Part shown: positions 56,946 through 64,000 of the stretch, one piece after another
Layout of the letters: each line of letters opens with the position of its first letter
Numbering within the stretch: the stretch's first letter is position 1
NCBI GenBank assembly: GCA_964447205.1
Contig: CAYUSB010000040.1
Location: 16,180-80,179 of the forward strand
Length of the DNA: 64,000 nucleotides
From: JAEUKH01 sp964447205
GTDB taxonomy: Bacteria; Myxococcota_A; Polyangia; Polyangiales; Ga0077539
Direction of reading: 5' to 3'
The notes under the pieces: generated by a model
Told to the model about the DNA's origin: nothing
Seen by the model: the letters and a program-made list of their open reading frames with translations, nothing else
The model's database searches: none
Position numbers and translations under genes: made by a program

Positions 56946-58133
56946 ATGGCGACCCGAGCGTCAGCCCGCGTGGGCACCACGATGGCAGGCTCGTTCGAGC
57001 TCCGGGCCCTGGTCGGCGAGGGCGGGATGGGGGCCGTCTACGAGGCCCGGCACCTGCCCAGCAACTACCGCATGGCCGTGAAGGTCCTGCGGCACGAGCT
57101 GGCCCACGACCCCGAGGCCGTCCGGCGCTTCATCCGCGAGGCCCGGGCCGTGGCCGCCGTACAACATCGCCACGTCGTCGAGGTCCTCCAGACCGGCTAT
57201 GCCGAAGACGGGGCCCCCTTCTATGCCATGACCTTCCTCGACGGAGAGACCCTCGCCACCCGGCTCGAACGCAAAGGCCGCCTCGAAGACGGAGAGGCCG
57301 TGCAGCTCCTGGCCCCCATCCTCGGGGCCCTCGATCACGCCCACAAAGTGGGTGTGATTCATCGAGATGTTAAGCCAGACAACATTTTTCTGGCGCGATC
57401 GGTCTCGGGGGGCGAGCGGCCCGTGTTGATGGACTTTGGGGTGGCGGCCTTCGTGGCCGAAGGCCCCGAGGCCACGCGGGGCGTGCAGGTGGTGGGGACC
57501 CCGGCGTACATGGCCCCGGAGCAGGCGGCGGGCGATCCGGCCATCAATCCGCGGACGGACATCTACGCCGCGGGGGTGGTGCTGTACGAGCTCCTGACGG
57601 GGCTGTCGCCGTACCAACGCGAAGACGACGAGGCCACCCTCCGGGCCATCATCAACGAGGGGGTTCACTCGCCCTCGCGCATCGTGGCGGACATCTCGCC
57701 GGCGATGGAGGCCGTGATCCTGTGCGCCATGGCCCGCGACCCGCAGCACCGCTTCCCGACGGCTGACACCTTCGCCGCGGCCCTGCACGACGCCCTGGCC
57801 GAGCCCGCGGGGTCGGCCCGGCTCCGGCAGTTCGCCCTCGCGCGTACGGTCATCGCCTCGCGCGGGGCAGACCCCGCAGGAGGGCGGCGCAAACGCGGCA
57901 GCGAGTTCGCAGACAACCGGGCCCGCACGGTGATGATCGTGCTCGACAAGGACGGGACCCCCACCGTGACCGACCCCTCGGCGGGGTCTCCCCAGGCCCC
58001 GGGGTCTGCGCGTCCGGCCTCTTCGGGAAACCGCGAGCGCACCCTCACCCTCCTGGCCTCCGCGGTGATCTTCCTCCTCGGGGTGGGGGTGCTGCTCTTC
58101 GCCCTGGTCTCGCGCGGGTTTCTACGGCCCTGA
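56946..58133 (+). CDS. Ser/Thr protein kinase with C-terminal membrane helix
   Basis: A 395-residue complete PknB-type kinase: glycine loop LVGEGGMGAVYEA, ATP lysine in MAVKVL, catalytic loop VIHRDVKPDNIFLA, DFG in LMDFGVAAF, GTPAYMAPEQ, and SDIYA-like DIYAAGVVLYELLTG. After about residue 290 comes an Arg/Ser/Pro-rich linker, then one membrane helix (LTLLASAVIFLLGVGVLLFALVS) at the very C-terminus with no extracytoplasmic sensor. It is therefore a membrane-tethered cytoplasmic kinase. The 3' end overlaps the convergent solute-binding lipoprotein gene by 12 bp. Confidence 0.95.
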   Translation: MATRASARVGTTMAGSFELRALVGEGGMGAVYEARHLPSNYRMAVKVLRHELAHDPEAVRRFIREARAVAAVQHRHVVEVLQTGYAEDGAPFYAMTFLDGETLATRLERKGRLEDGEAVQLLAPILGALDHAHKVGVIHRDVKPDNIFLARSVSGGERPVLMDFGVAAFVAEGPEATRGVQVVGTPAYMAPEQAAGDPAINPRTDIYAAGVVLYELLTGLSPYQREDDEATLRAIINEGVHSPSRIVADISPAMEAVILCAMARDPQHRFPTADTFAAALHDALAEPAGSARLRQFALARTVIASRGADPAGGRRKRGSEFADNRARTVMIVLDKDGTPTVTDPSAGSPQAPGSARPASSGNRERTLTLLASAVIFLLGVGVLLFALVSRGFLRP

Positions 58134-59675
58134 CGGGGCCGCCCGGCGGAGGCCGAGGAGGAAGTCGAGGCGCCCATCTCCCCGGGGGGCCTGTGGCCTC
58201 CAGGTGCGTCGCACGGCGTAGACCACGTCGGGGTGCCACAGGGGGATCACCGGGAGCTCGTCCGCGAGGATCCGCTGGGCGGTCACATAGTGCGGTCGAC
58301 GGGCCGCGGGTCCCTCGGCCTGGGCCCCGGCTTCGAGGGCCTGGTCGAGGGCGGGGTTGCGGTATCGCCAGCGGTTGCCCCCGGCCCGCCCCGCCTCGGG
58401 GATGGACGACGACGCAAACCAGAACGACAGCCCCCACGGGTCGGACAGATCGGGCACCGTGAGCAGGGTGAGGTCGAACCGCCCCCCTCGCAGGTCGGCC
58501 AGAAGGGTGGCGAGCTCGGACGGGCGCACTTCCACCTCGACCCCCACCGCCCCGAGCATGGCGGCCAGGGCCTGGGCCGTGACCAGGGCGAACCGCTGGG
58601 TCGACACCCGGAGTACGAGGCGCAAGGGTGGGGCCCCGACCCCACGAATGGCCTGGAGCTCCGTACGGGCCGCGACAGGGTCGAAGGCGATGGGAGGCAG
58701 CCCCGGGGCCGCGGCCCAGTGGGTGGGGGGCAAGACTCCGACGGCGTCGACGGCGTGGGGGCCGAGGCGAGCCCGACGGAGGGCCGTGCGGTCGAGGGCC
58801 AGGGCCAGGGCCCGACGCACCCGCGGATCGGCCAGGGCCGGACGGGCACAGTGAACCCCGAGGTACGTCAGCCCCACCCCCCGGGCGGCCCGGACCTCGA
58901 ACGCAGGGTGTCGCGCGAACACGGCGATCTGTTCGGGCTTGAGCTCGGCCACGTCGCCCTCCCCGTGCAGGAGCCGCAGGGCCAGGGTGTTGGGGTCGCG
59001 CAGGGACACGAACCGGTAGCTCCGCGGGGCGCCCGGGGGAATGGCTCCCTCGGCCCGCACGAAGCGCCAGTCTCCGTCGCCGAAGGCCTCCACCCGCAGG
59101 GCCCCTGCCCCCACGAAGCGGCCCTCCTGACCGGGGGCGGCCTGAAGCTCCACGGCCCCCGTGTCGGCCGGGAGGATGGGCTGCTGGAGCATGCTGTCGA
59201 GGGTTCCGTCGGGGTGGTGCAGGGTGAAATCGACCGCGGTGGGCCCCGCCGCGGAGACCCCTTGAAAGACCCGGGCATAGGTCTCGTGCAGCCGGCTCCG
59301 AGACCCCGGGGCGAGCAGGGTGCGATAGGTGGCCACCACGTCGGCGGCCCCCAACGGCCGACCGTCCACAAACCGGGCCCCCGGGTCGAGATGAACCCGC
59401 ACCCGCATCCCCACCCGGGCCTCCACCCGCAGGGCGAGCGAGGGGGCGGGGGTAAAATCCACCGGGTGACTGCCGAGGAGGGCCGGAAACAAGAGCCTCC
59501 CCAGGGCGGCCCCGAAGGCGTCCTCGGGGTACCGCGGATCGAGGTGTTCGGGGCGGTTGAGACTCAGGACCACCACCTCGTCGACCGGCCGAGCCGGAGC
59601 CGTACACCCCAAGAGCCCGAGCCCGAGGAGGACCCCGGCGTGGTATGAGCGGGCTCGATGCGAGGATGGATCCAC
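58122..59675 (-). CDS. Family 5 extracellular solute-binding lipoprotein
   Basis: A 517-residue lipoprotein starting at GTG 59675, with a lipobox (GLGLLGCTA). It matches the peptide/nickel (OppA/DppA-type) binding-protein family: LNRPEHLDPRYPEDAFG, DPGARFVDGRPLGAADVVATYRTLL, VDFTLHHPDGTLDSMLQQPILP, DPRVRRALALALDRTAL, PDLSDPWGLSFWF and ADELPVIPLWHPDVVYAV. It presumably delivers a peptide-like solute to an ABC permease, but no permease or ATPase gene is next to it. Its 5' end overlaps the divergent dacB-type gene by 18 bp. Confidence 0.9.
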   Translation of the reverse strand: MDPSSHRARSYHAGVLLGLGLLGCTAPARPVDEVVVLSLNRPEHLDPRYPEDAFGAALGRLLFPALLGSHPVDFTPAPSLALRVEARVGMRVRVHLDPGARFVDGRPLGAADVVATYRTLLAPGSRSRLHETYARVFQGVSAAGPTAVDFTLHHPDGTLDSMLQQPILPADTGAVELQAAPGQEGRFVGAGALRVEAFGDGDWRFVRAEGAIPPGAPRSYRFVSLRDPNTLALRLLHGEGDVAELKPEQIAVFARHPAFEVRAARGVGLTYLGVHCARPALADPRVRRALALALDRTALRRARLGPHAVDAVGVLPPTHWAAAPGLPPIAFDPVAARTELQAIRGVGAPPLRLVLRVSTQRFALVTAQALAAMLGAVGVEVEVRPSELATLLADLRGGRFDLTLLTVPDLSDPWGLSFWFASSSIPEAGRAGGNRWRYRNPALDQALEAGAQAEGPAARRPHYVTAQRILADELPVIPLWHPDVVYAVRRTWRPQAPRGDGRLDFLLGLRRAAPSGP

Positions 59676-61121
59676 GCGGCCGCGGTCTCGATGGCGCTCC
59701 TGGTCGGGGGGCATGGGCTGGCCCAGTCTCCCCCCGGAGGCGACGCCGTGGCAACCGCGGCGGAGGCGGCCCTGGCCGCGTCGGTCGTTCCCGGGGCCTC
59801 GGAGGTCTCCCTGATCGTCGTCGAGGCCGCCACGGGCCGGGTGCGGTTCGCCCGGGGGCCCGATCGGGCCCTCAACCCCGCGTCCAACACCAAGATCTTC
59901 ACCGCGGCGGCGGCCCTGAGCCTCCTGGGCCCGGCCGCGCGGTTCACCACCTCGGTCCTCGGGGCCCTCCCCGACCCCGACGGGGTCGTACACGGTGACC
60001 TCGTGCTCCAGGGCGGGGGCGACCCGTCCCTCGACACGGGCGGGCTCTACACCCTGGCCCTGGAGCTCCGGGCCCGCGGGATCCGCCGGGTCGACGGCGA
60101 CCTCCTCGGCGACGACGGGGCCTACGGCGACGAGCACCTGCCTCCTGCCTTCGAGCAGCAGCCCAACGAGACGTCTCCCTTTCGGGCCGCCGTGGGGGCC
60201 CTGTCCCTCGACGACAACGCCGCCACCCTGACCGTCCTGCCGGGTCTCCCGGGACAGCCCGCCCGGCTCTCGATGCGCCCCGCGGGGTACTTCGACCTGC
60301 GAGGGTCGGTCGAGACCTCTCCCGGGACCGCCGCGAGTTCGGTCCGATGGCAGAACCAACCCCGACCTGACGGACGTGAGACCGCCCGGGTCAGCGGGAC
60401 GATCGCCCCAGGGCCCGACCCCGTGGTCGTCCGTCGGCGCCTGGACAGCCCCGCCCTGGCCGCGGGATGGGCCTTCCGGGCCGCCCTCGTCGCGGCAGGG
60501 GTGACGGTGCGAGGGAGGGTCCGGCGGGCCTCGGCCCCGCAGGGCGCCGTGGTCCTGGCCAGCCGACGCTCGGAACCCCTGGCGGTGCTGCTCCAGCGGG
60601 TGGGCAAGGACTCCAACAACTTCTACGCGGAGATGATCCTGCTTGCTCTCGGGGCCCGGGTCTCGCCGTTGCCCCCTTCGGGGTCGCGCTTCGAGGCCGG
60701 GGCGGCCCAGGTGCGTCAGTGGGTCGCCGACCGCGGGATCGACCCCGAGGGTCTGGTGATCCGCAACGGGTCGGGGCTCTACGACGCCAACCGGACCACG
60801 GCCCGTCAGCTCGCGGGGGCCCTGCGGGCGGCCTGGCGCGACCCGCGGGTGCACGCAGAGTTCATCGCGCAGCTCGCGGTGGGCGGCGACGACGGGACGC
60901 TCCGGGCCCGCCTCCAGACGCCAGCCTCGCCTCGGGTCGTGCGGGCCAAGACCGGGACCCTCCGCGACGTGGTGGCCCTGTCGGGGTACGTGCTCACCGA
61001 CGACCCGGGCCAGGCCCTCGTCTTCGTCTATCTGGCCAACGGGGTGACGGGCCGCACCCGTGAGGCCCAACAGCAGGCCGACGCCCTCGGGATGGCCCTC
61101 GTGCGGGCCTCGGCCCGATAG
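59658..61121 (+). CDS. dacB: D-alanyl-D-alanine carboxypeptidase/endopeptidase, PBP4 family
   Basis: A 487-residue exported penicillin-binding protein with a Sec signal peptide (IHAAAVSMALLVGGHGLAQ). The S13 family active-site triad is visible: SxxK in NPASNTKIFTAAAALSLLG, SxN in GKDSNNFYAEMI, and KTG in RAKTGTLRDVVALSGYV. The enzyme trims or cleaves peptidoglycan cross-links in the periplasm. Length is normal. An ATG at 59691 is an alternative start that would remove the overlap with the divergent binding-protein gene but give a shorter signal. Confidence 0.95.
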   Translation: MRGWIHAAAVSMALLVGGHGLAQSPPGGDAVATAAEAALAASVVPGASEVSLIVVEAATGRVRFARGPDRALNPASNTKIFTAAAALSLLGPAARFTTSVLGALPDPDGVVHGDLVLQGGGDPSLDTGGLYTLALELRARGIRRVDGDLLGDDGAYGDEHLPPAFEQQPNETSPFRAAVGALSLDDNAATLTVLPGLPGQPARLSMRPAGYFDLRGSVETSPGTAASSVRWQNQPRPDGRETARVSGTIAPGPDPVVVRRRLDSPALAAGWAFRAALVAAGVTVRGRVRRASAPQGAVVLASRRSEPLAVLLQRVGKDSNNFYAEMILLALGARVSPLPPSGSRFEAGAAQVRQWVADRGIDPEGLVIRNGSGLYDANRTTARQLAGALRAAWRDPRVHAEFIAQLAVGGDDGTLRARLQTPASPRVVRAKTGTLRDVVALSGYVLTDDPGQALVFVYLANGVTGRTREAQQQADALGMALVRASAR

Positions 61122-61130
61122 AGCGCCGAC

Positions 61131-61865
61131 TCAGCCCCCTCCCCCGAGGGAGAAGTACACGTCGAGCCGCACATAGAACGTGTAGAAGATGTCACCCGCC
61201 CGATGGGCGAACCCGGCCCCGCAGGGGGTGGCCCCGGTGGTGTCGGTGGGGCACCCTTCGGCCTGAGGGAACACCGAGGGGTTGGTCATAAACGCCGCCC
61301 CGAGGCCGTACCGGACGCCCCACCCCGACTCCCAGCGCAGGTCGTTGGCGATCTCGACGTTGAGCCACAGGGGGGTGACCGTGCCCTCGACGTTGCGGGG
61401 AGAGGTCGGAAAACGGCACCGTCGGGAGAAGTCGGTGTAGGTACAGTTTTGCGCGTACTCGTACGACGTGATGTTGGCCGACAGCCCGATGCCCAGGGAG
61501 GCGAACGAGCTCGGGGACGGAAACACCCCCACCCGGGTCATGGCCCCGACGGCCCCGCCGAAGCGCAAGCTGTACCCCGCCCCAAACTCCATCTGAACCC
61601 GCGGGGACAGGTGATACCCCACGAGGGCTCCGAAGTGCCCGTACGGAGACCCGAGCCCCACATTGCCGCCCAGGGCGAGGGTCCGGCTGCGATCGATCGG
61701 GGGGCGGGGGGGCGGTCGCGGAGGGACCACCATCACGGCGGGGTCGTCGAGGGGTGGAGGGAGCGGAAAGGTGAGGGGCGGAGCAGGGGGCATCCGGGTC
61801 TGGGCGAGGCCCTCGGCGGGAGCGATGCAGGCCAGCGCGACGGCCACCCCAATGCGGCAGGACAT
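61131..61865 (-). CDS. Predicted outer membrane beta-barrel protein
   Basis: A 244-residue protein with a signal peptide (CRIGVAVALACIAPAEGLAQ) and a proline-rich spacer (PPRPPPRPP, about 49-57). Alternating-strand sequence follows, with aromatic ends typical of a small barrel: RTLALGGNVGLGSPYGHFGALVGYHLSPRVQMEFGAGYSLRFGG, and the C-terminal AGDIFYTFYVRLDVYFSLGGGG. Two Cys pairs in loops could form disulphides. No specific family is recognised. It is convergent with dacB, 9 bp apart, and downstream of the WYL protein on the same strand. Confidence 0.8.
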   Translation of the reverse strand: MSCRIGVAVALACIAPAEGLAQTRMPPAPPLTFPLPPPLDDPAVMVVPPRPPPRPPIDRSRTLALGGNVGLGSPYGHFGALVGYHLSPRVQMEFGAGYSLRFGGAVGAMTRVGVFPSPSSFASLGIGLSANITSYEYAQNCTYTDFSRRCRFPTSPRNVEGTVTPLWLNVEIANDLRWESGWGVRYGLGAAFMTNPSVFPQAEGCPTDTTGATPCGAGFAHRAGDIFYTFYVRLDVYFSLGGGG

Positions 61866-61918
61866 GGGCCGAGTGTCGCCCAGGCCTGCCGAGAAATCGA
61901 GGCCCGATCGCAGGCCCT

Positions 61919-62344
61919 TCAGGCCGTACGGCGCCGCTGGAGGAAGCGCTCGATCCCGAGGCTGGGGCGCACCCGACGCGACGACGGCAACACGGTGGCG
62001 GACACCACCCGCTCGAGCCGAAAGCTGCGCAGGTCGTCGCGCAGGCGGCAGTGGGCCAGGAGCAGCGGCCCGTCGCCCCGCCAGGACACCGCCAGGGGGT
62101 CGACCTCCCGCACGGTCTCGGCCCCGTCCTCGGCCAGGTACCGCAGGGCGCACCGCCGGTCGTGGGCGATGGCCTCCTCGAAGAGGGACACGAGGCCCCC
62201 GTGGGGAGGCGGCGGGGAGGCGTCGTTGGAGGGAGCTGCTTTGCCGAGACGGAGCAGCCACGGAAGAAGGCCTTGAAGCTCAGACCCCGACGCGTCGGCG
62301 GGAGCGGGAGCGGGGGTGGAGTCGGGGGTGAGGTGATGGCTCAT
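61919..62344 (-). CDS. Stand-alone WYL-like domain protein
   Basis: A 141-residue protein starting at ATG 62344, preceded by GAGGG. After a Pro/Ala-rich N-terminus it has a compact domain (LVSLFEEAIAHDRRCALRYLAEDGAETVREVDPLAVSWRGDGPLLLAHCRLRDDLRSFRLERVVSATVL) of the WYL kind. The eponymous Trp-Tyr-Leu reads PLLLAH here, and the helix-turn-helix usually found before a WYL domain is missing. WYL domains bind nucleic acid or nucleotide ligands. A role as a partner or ligand sensor is possible. The gene lies downstream of moxR. Confidence 0.8.
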   Translation of the reverse strand: MSHHLTPDSTPAPAPADASGSELQGLLPWLLRLGKAAPSNDASPPPPHGGLVSLFEEAIAHDRRCALRYLAEDGAETVREVDPLAVSWRGDGPLLLAHCRLRDDLRSFRLERVVSATVLPSSRRVRPSLGIERFLQRRRTA

Positions 62345-62453
62345 GGCAGCCCTCGTGCGCTGAAGCGCCTTGAAAGACAGCCCTACCGTAACACCCTCGC
62401 CCTGCCGCGCCAGGGGGTGTTGGACATACTCTGTCACACCGAAGTCAGCGCCT

Positions 62454-63296
62454 TCAGGCCCGGTACTTCTTGCCGCCGGCGAGGTGATCGGCGTAGGCCA
62501 CGAGGTCTTGTTCCTTCTTGAGGAGGGCCCCGAGGAAGGGGAGCTGGCGGTCGAGTTTGACGCTGGTGAGGCCTGCCCGTTGGAGGACGGCGATCCAGTC
62601 GACGAGCTCGCTCGTACTGGGGCGCTTGCGGATGCGGGTCATGGCCCGGATCTCAAAGAAGACCTCGAGGCACTGATCGACGAGGGCCTGGTCGACGTCG
62701 GGGTGATGCACGGCCACGATGCGCTTCATCAGGGCCAGCTCGGGGAAGTCAATGAAGTGGAAGACACACCGCCGCAGGAAGGCGTCGGGCAGGTCTTTCT
62801 CGTTGTTGCTGGTGATGACCACGATGGGCCGTTGGGCGGCCACCACCTCGTCGCCGGTCTCCTGGACGCGGAAGCGCATCCGGTCGAGTTCGTGCAGGAG
62901 GTCGTTGGGAAACTCCAGGTCGGCCTTGTCGACCTCGTCGATGAGGAGGACCACCCGGGCCTCAGCCCGGAAGGCCTGGCCGAGGGGACCAAAGCGGATG
63001 TACCGCCGGATGTCGCGCACATCGCCGTCGCCGAAGCGGGAGTCGTACAGGCGGGCCACGGTGTCGTAGACGTACAGGCCCTCCTGAGCTCGGGTGGTGC
63101 TCTTGACGTGCCAGGTGAGGAGGGGGCAGTCGAAGGAGGCCGCGAGGGCCTCGGCGAGCATGGTCTTGCCGGTGCCGGGCTCGCCTTTGACGAGGAGGGG
63201 TTTTTCGAGGGCGAGGGCGCAGTTGACGGCCGCCTCCAGGGCGTCGCTGGTGAGGTAACCCAGGGTGCCGCGAAACCTCTTGAACTCAGGATGCAT
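62454..63296 (-). CDS. MoxR-family AAA+ ATPase
   Basis: A 280-residue ATPase: Walker A LVKGEPGTGKTMLAEALA (about 35-52), Walker B VVLLIDEVDKAD, sensor 1 VITSNNEKDLPDAFLRRC with the arginine finger region, and a C-terminal lid. The sequence FRGTLGYLTSDALEAAVNCALALEKPLLV opens the typical MoxR fold. The family are chaperone-like ATPases that often pair with VWA-domain proteins, but none is adjacent here. The gene is divergent from cyaY and upstream of the WYL protein. Confidence 0.95.
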   Translation of the reverse strand: MHPEFKRFRGTLGYLTSDALEAAVNCALALEKPLLVKGEPGTGKTMLAEALAASFDCPLLTWHVKSTTRAQEGLYVYDTVARLYDSRFGDGDVRDIRRYIRFGPLGQAFRAEARVVLLIDEVDKADLEFPNDLLHELDRMRFRVQETGDEVVAAQRPIVVITSNNEKDLPDAFLRRCVFHFIDFPELALMKRIVAVHHPDVDQALVDQCLEVFFEIRAMTRIRKRPSTSELVDWIAVLQRAGLTSVKLDRQLPFLGALLKKEQDLVAYADHLAGGKKYRA

Positions 63297-63384
63297 CGGC
63301 CCGACCCTAGTACACCCCGCCCCGCGGTGCCAGCATCGGAGAAGGCTAGCCGTGGCCTTCAGACGACACTAGGATGCCGGGTCT

Positions 63385-63726
63385 ATGATGGACGAGTCAC
63401 AATACCTTCGCCGGGTCGACGAGGCCTTTCGACGCATTCAAGACGGCTGCGAGCCCGTCGATCCCGACCTGGTCGAGGCCTACGTGGCGGGGGACGTGTT
63501 GACCCTCAGCTTCGCCGACCGGACCCGGTGTGTGGTCAACACCCAGCGCTCCACCCGACAGGTGTGGATGGCCGCGGGGGCCCGGGCCTGGCACTTCAGC
63601 TACGACGAGGCCACGGGACGATGGATGGACGACAAGGGGCGCGGAGACGAGCTCTACGCCACCCTGGCGGCGGTCATCCGAGACAAGGCGGGTGTGGAGG
63701 TGGTCTTCGACCCCGGGGAGGCCTGA
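63385..63726 (+). CDS. cyaY: Frataxin-like iron donor protein CyaY
   Basis: A 113-residue frataxin homologue starting at ATG 63385 (a second ATG follows at once). Family traits are an acidic N-terminal helix (MMDESQYLRRVDEAFRRIQDGCEPVDPDLVEAYVAGDVLTLSF), the strand TRCVVNTQRSTRQVWMAAG with the conserved NTQ...QVW, and WHFSYDEATGRWMDDKG. It binds iron and modulates Fe-S cluster assembly on IscS/IscU. Length is typical. Confidence 0.95.
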   Translation: MMDESQYLRRVDEAFRRIQDGCEPVDPDLVEAYVAGDVLTLSFADRTRCVVNTQRSTRQVWMAAGARAWHFSYDEATGRWMDDKGRGDELYATLAAVIRDKAGVEVVFDPGEA

Positions 63727-63755
63727 AGGGCTCGCGGAGGGGCCCGAAGGGGGGG

Positions 63756-63828
63756 TAGGTCGTCAGGGGCTCGAACCCTGGACCAACAGATTAAAAGTCT
63801 GCTGCTCTACCAACTGAGCTAACGACCC
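63756..63828 (-). tRNA. tRNA-Lys (anticodon TTT)
   Basis: The minus strand reads GGGTCGTTAGCTCAGTTGG, with D arm, anticodon loop CTTTTAA giving anticodon TTT, variable loop and a T arm CAGGG-TTCGAGC-CCCTG. The acceptor stem GGGTCGT pairs with ACGACCT, with a G-T wobble at the terminal pair 1:72. The CCA is not encoded; the following bases are ACCCCC. All arms fold normally. Confidence 0.95.
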
Positions 63829-63915
63829 AAACAGTGGCGGGTGAGTGTGCTTCCCCGTCGCCCCGCCGTCAAGGGGCAAAGGGCCCACCCATGGTCCTCA
63901 GCCAGATCAGATCCC

Positions 63916-63936
63916 GGGCGGGTTTCATACCCGCCC
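63916..63936. other. Perfect hairpin upstream of tRNA-Lys
   Basis: An 8-bp perfect inverted repeat, GGGCGGGT-TTCAT-ACCCGCCC, lies about 87 bp upstream of the tRNA-Lys 5' end on the tRNA's strand. It has no T tract, so it is not a classic terminator. It could be an operator or a structured leader; nothing supports one choice. Confidence 0.45.
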
Positions 63937-63950
63937 TCCCCGCGCGGCCC

Positions 63951-63996
63951 AAAAAGCAAAAGCCCGCCCAGGCTGCTTTTACAACCTGGACGGGCT
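63951..63996 (-). terminator. Rho-independent terminator, minus strand
   Basis: On the minus strand a 12-bp stem (AGCCCGTCCAGG with CCTGGGCGGGCT, one G-U pair) closes a 12-base loop and is followed by TTTGCTTTTT. It is a strong intrinsic terminator for a transcript entering from beyond the right edge, so the tRNA-Lys downstream should have its own promoter. Confidence 0.85.
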
Positions 63997-64000
63997 CTTG

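Noticed and set aside
58122..61070. A 982-residue minus-strand frame over dacB and the binding protein
   Set aside because: Only the part up to 59675 has the binding-protein pattern and lipobox; the upstream part is antisense to dacB.

Overview
The window is very GC-rich, gene-dense bacterial DNA. Features pointing to a myxobacterium-like (Myxococcota/Deltaproteobacteria) chromosome are: several Ser/Thr kinase modules, two of them fused to AAA ATPase, GAF and histidine-kinase modules; class III cyclases fused to receiver domains; an AgmX/PglI-type C-terminal domain; an OmpA protein with thrombospondin type-3 repeats; and many lipoproteins. No rRNA, plasmid, phage or CRISPR region is visible. 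The only complete tRNA is tRNA-Lys(TTT) near the right edge. I identify 45 protein-coding loci, counting one partial gene at the left edge, one interrupted by a homopolymer, one with an in-frame TGA and one decayed fragment.

Layout. 1-2.1 kb: a truncated membrane-protein start, an RNA 2'-phosphotransferase (KptA) and a saccharopine-dehydrogenase-like oxidoreductase. 2.1-10.1 kb: a minus-strand operon with an FAD oxidoreductase, an unknown protein, a polyprenyl diphosphate synthase and a giant tandem acetoacetate-decarboxylase/jacalin fusion. This looks like an uncharacterised isoprenoid-linked pathway. 10.1-17.5 kb: a kinase/ATPase/histidine kinase and a kinase-like/receiver/adenylate cyclase, divergently transcribed. 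17.6-20.8 kb: purM-purN plus a second FAD oxidoreductase in a coupled operon. 20.8-26.1 kb: a rhodanese-ThiF/MoeB protein, an SRPBCC protein broken by a C37 tract, a CBM9-like lipoprotein and a GH31 glycosidase. 26.2-35.1 kb: more signalling (receiver-cyclase, PAS hybrid kinase, pseudokinase-ATPase-hybrid kinase), ending in a small gene with an in-frame TGA. 35.1-38.6 kb: a metallo-beta-lactamase-fold fragment, a TPR-like protein, a calcium-repeat membrane protein, a MITE-like element and a YciO-family gene. 38.6-54.5 kb: housekeeping and envelope genes (phosphatase, OmpA, DUF72, RluD-type, NtrC-type regulator, HD hydrolase, PurH, sigma-region-4 regulator). 54.5-55.4 kb: a long non-coding interval. 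55.4-64 kb: lipoproteins, an intact Ser/Thr kinase, a peptide-binding lipoprotein, PBP4 (DacB), a WYL protein, MoxR, CyaY and tRNA-Lys.

The most striking observation is at 34733-35113. A small reading frame carries a single in-frame TGA at 34958. Coding-like sequence with the same high GC3 continues for 50 codons after it. Seventeen nucleotides after the TGA starts the GGTC loop of a perfect 6-bp hairpin, which matches the geometry of a bacterial selenocysteine insertion element. I treat it as a candidate, not proven, selenoprotein. Next in interest are the ADC-ADC-jacalin fusion in the isoprenoid operon, the C37 homopolymer that decides the C-terminus of a membrane-anchored SRPBCC protein, a 161-bp TA-flanked inverted-repeat element that supplies a stop codon, and two signalling fusions with degenerate kinase domains.
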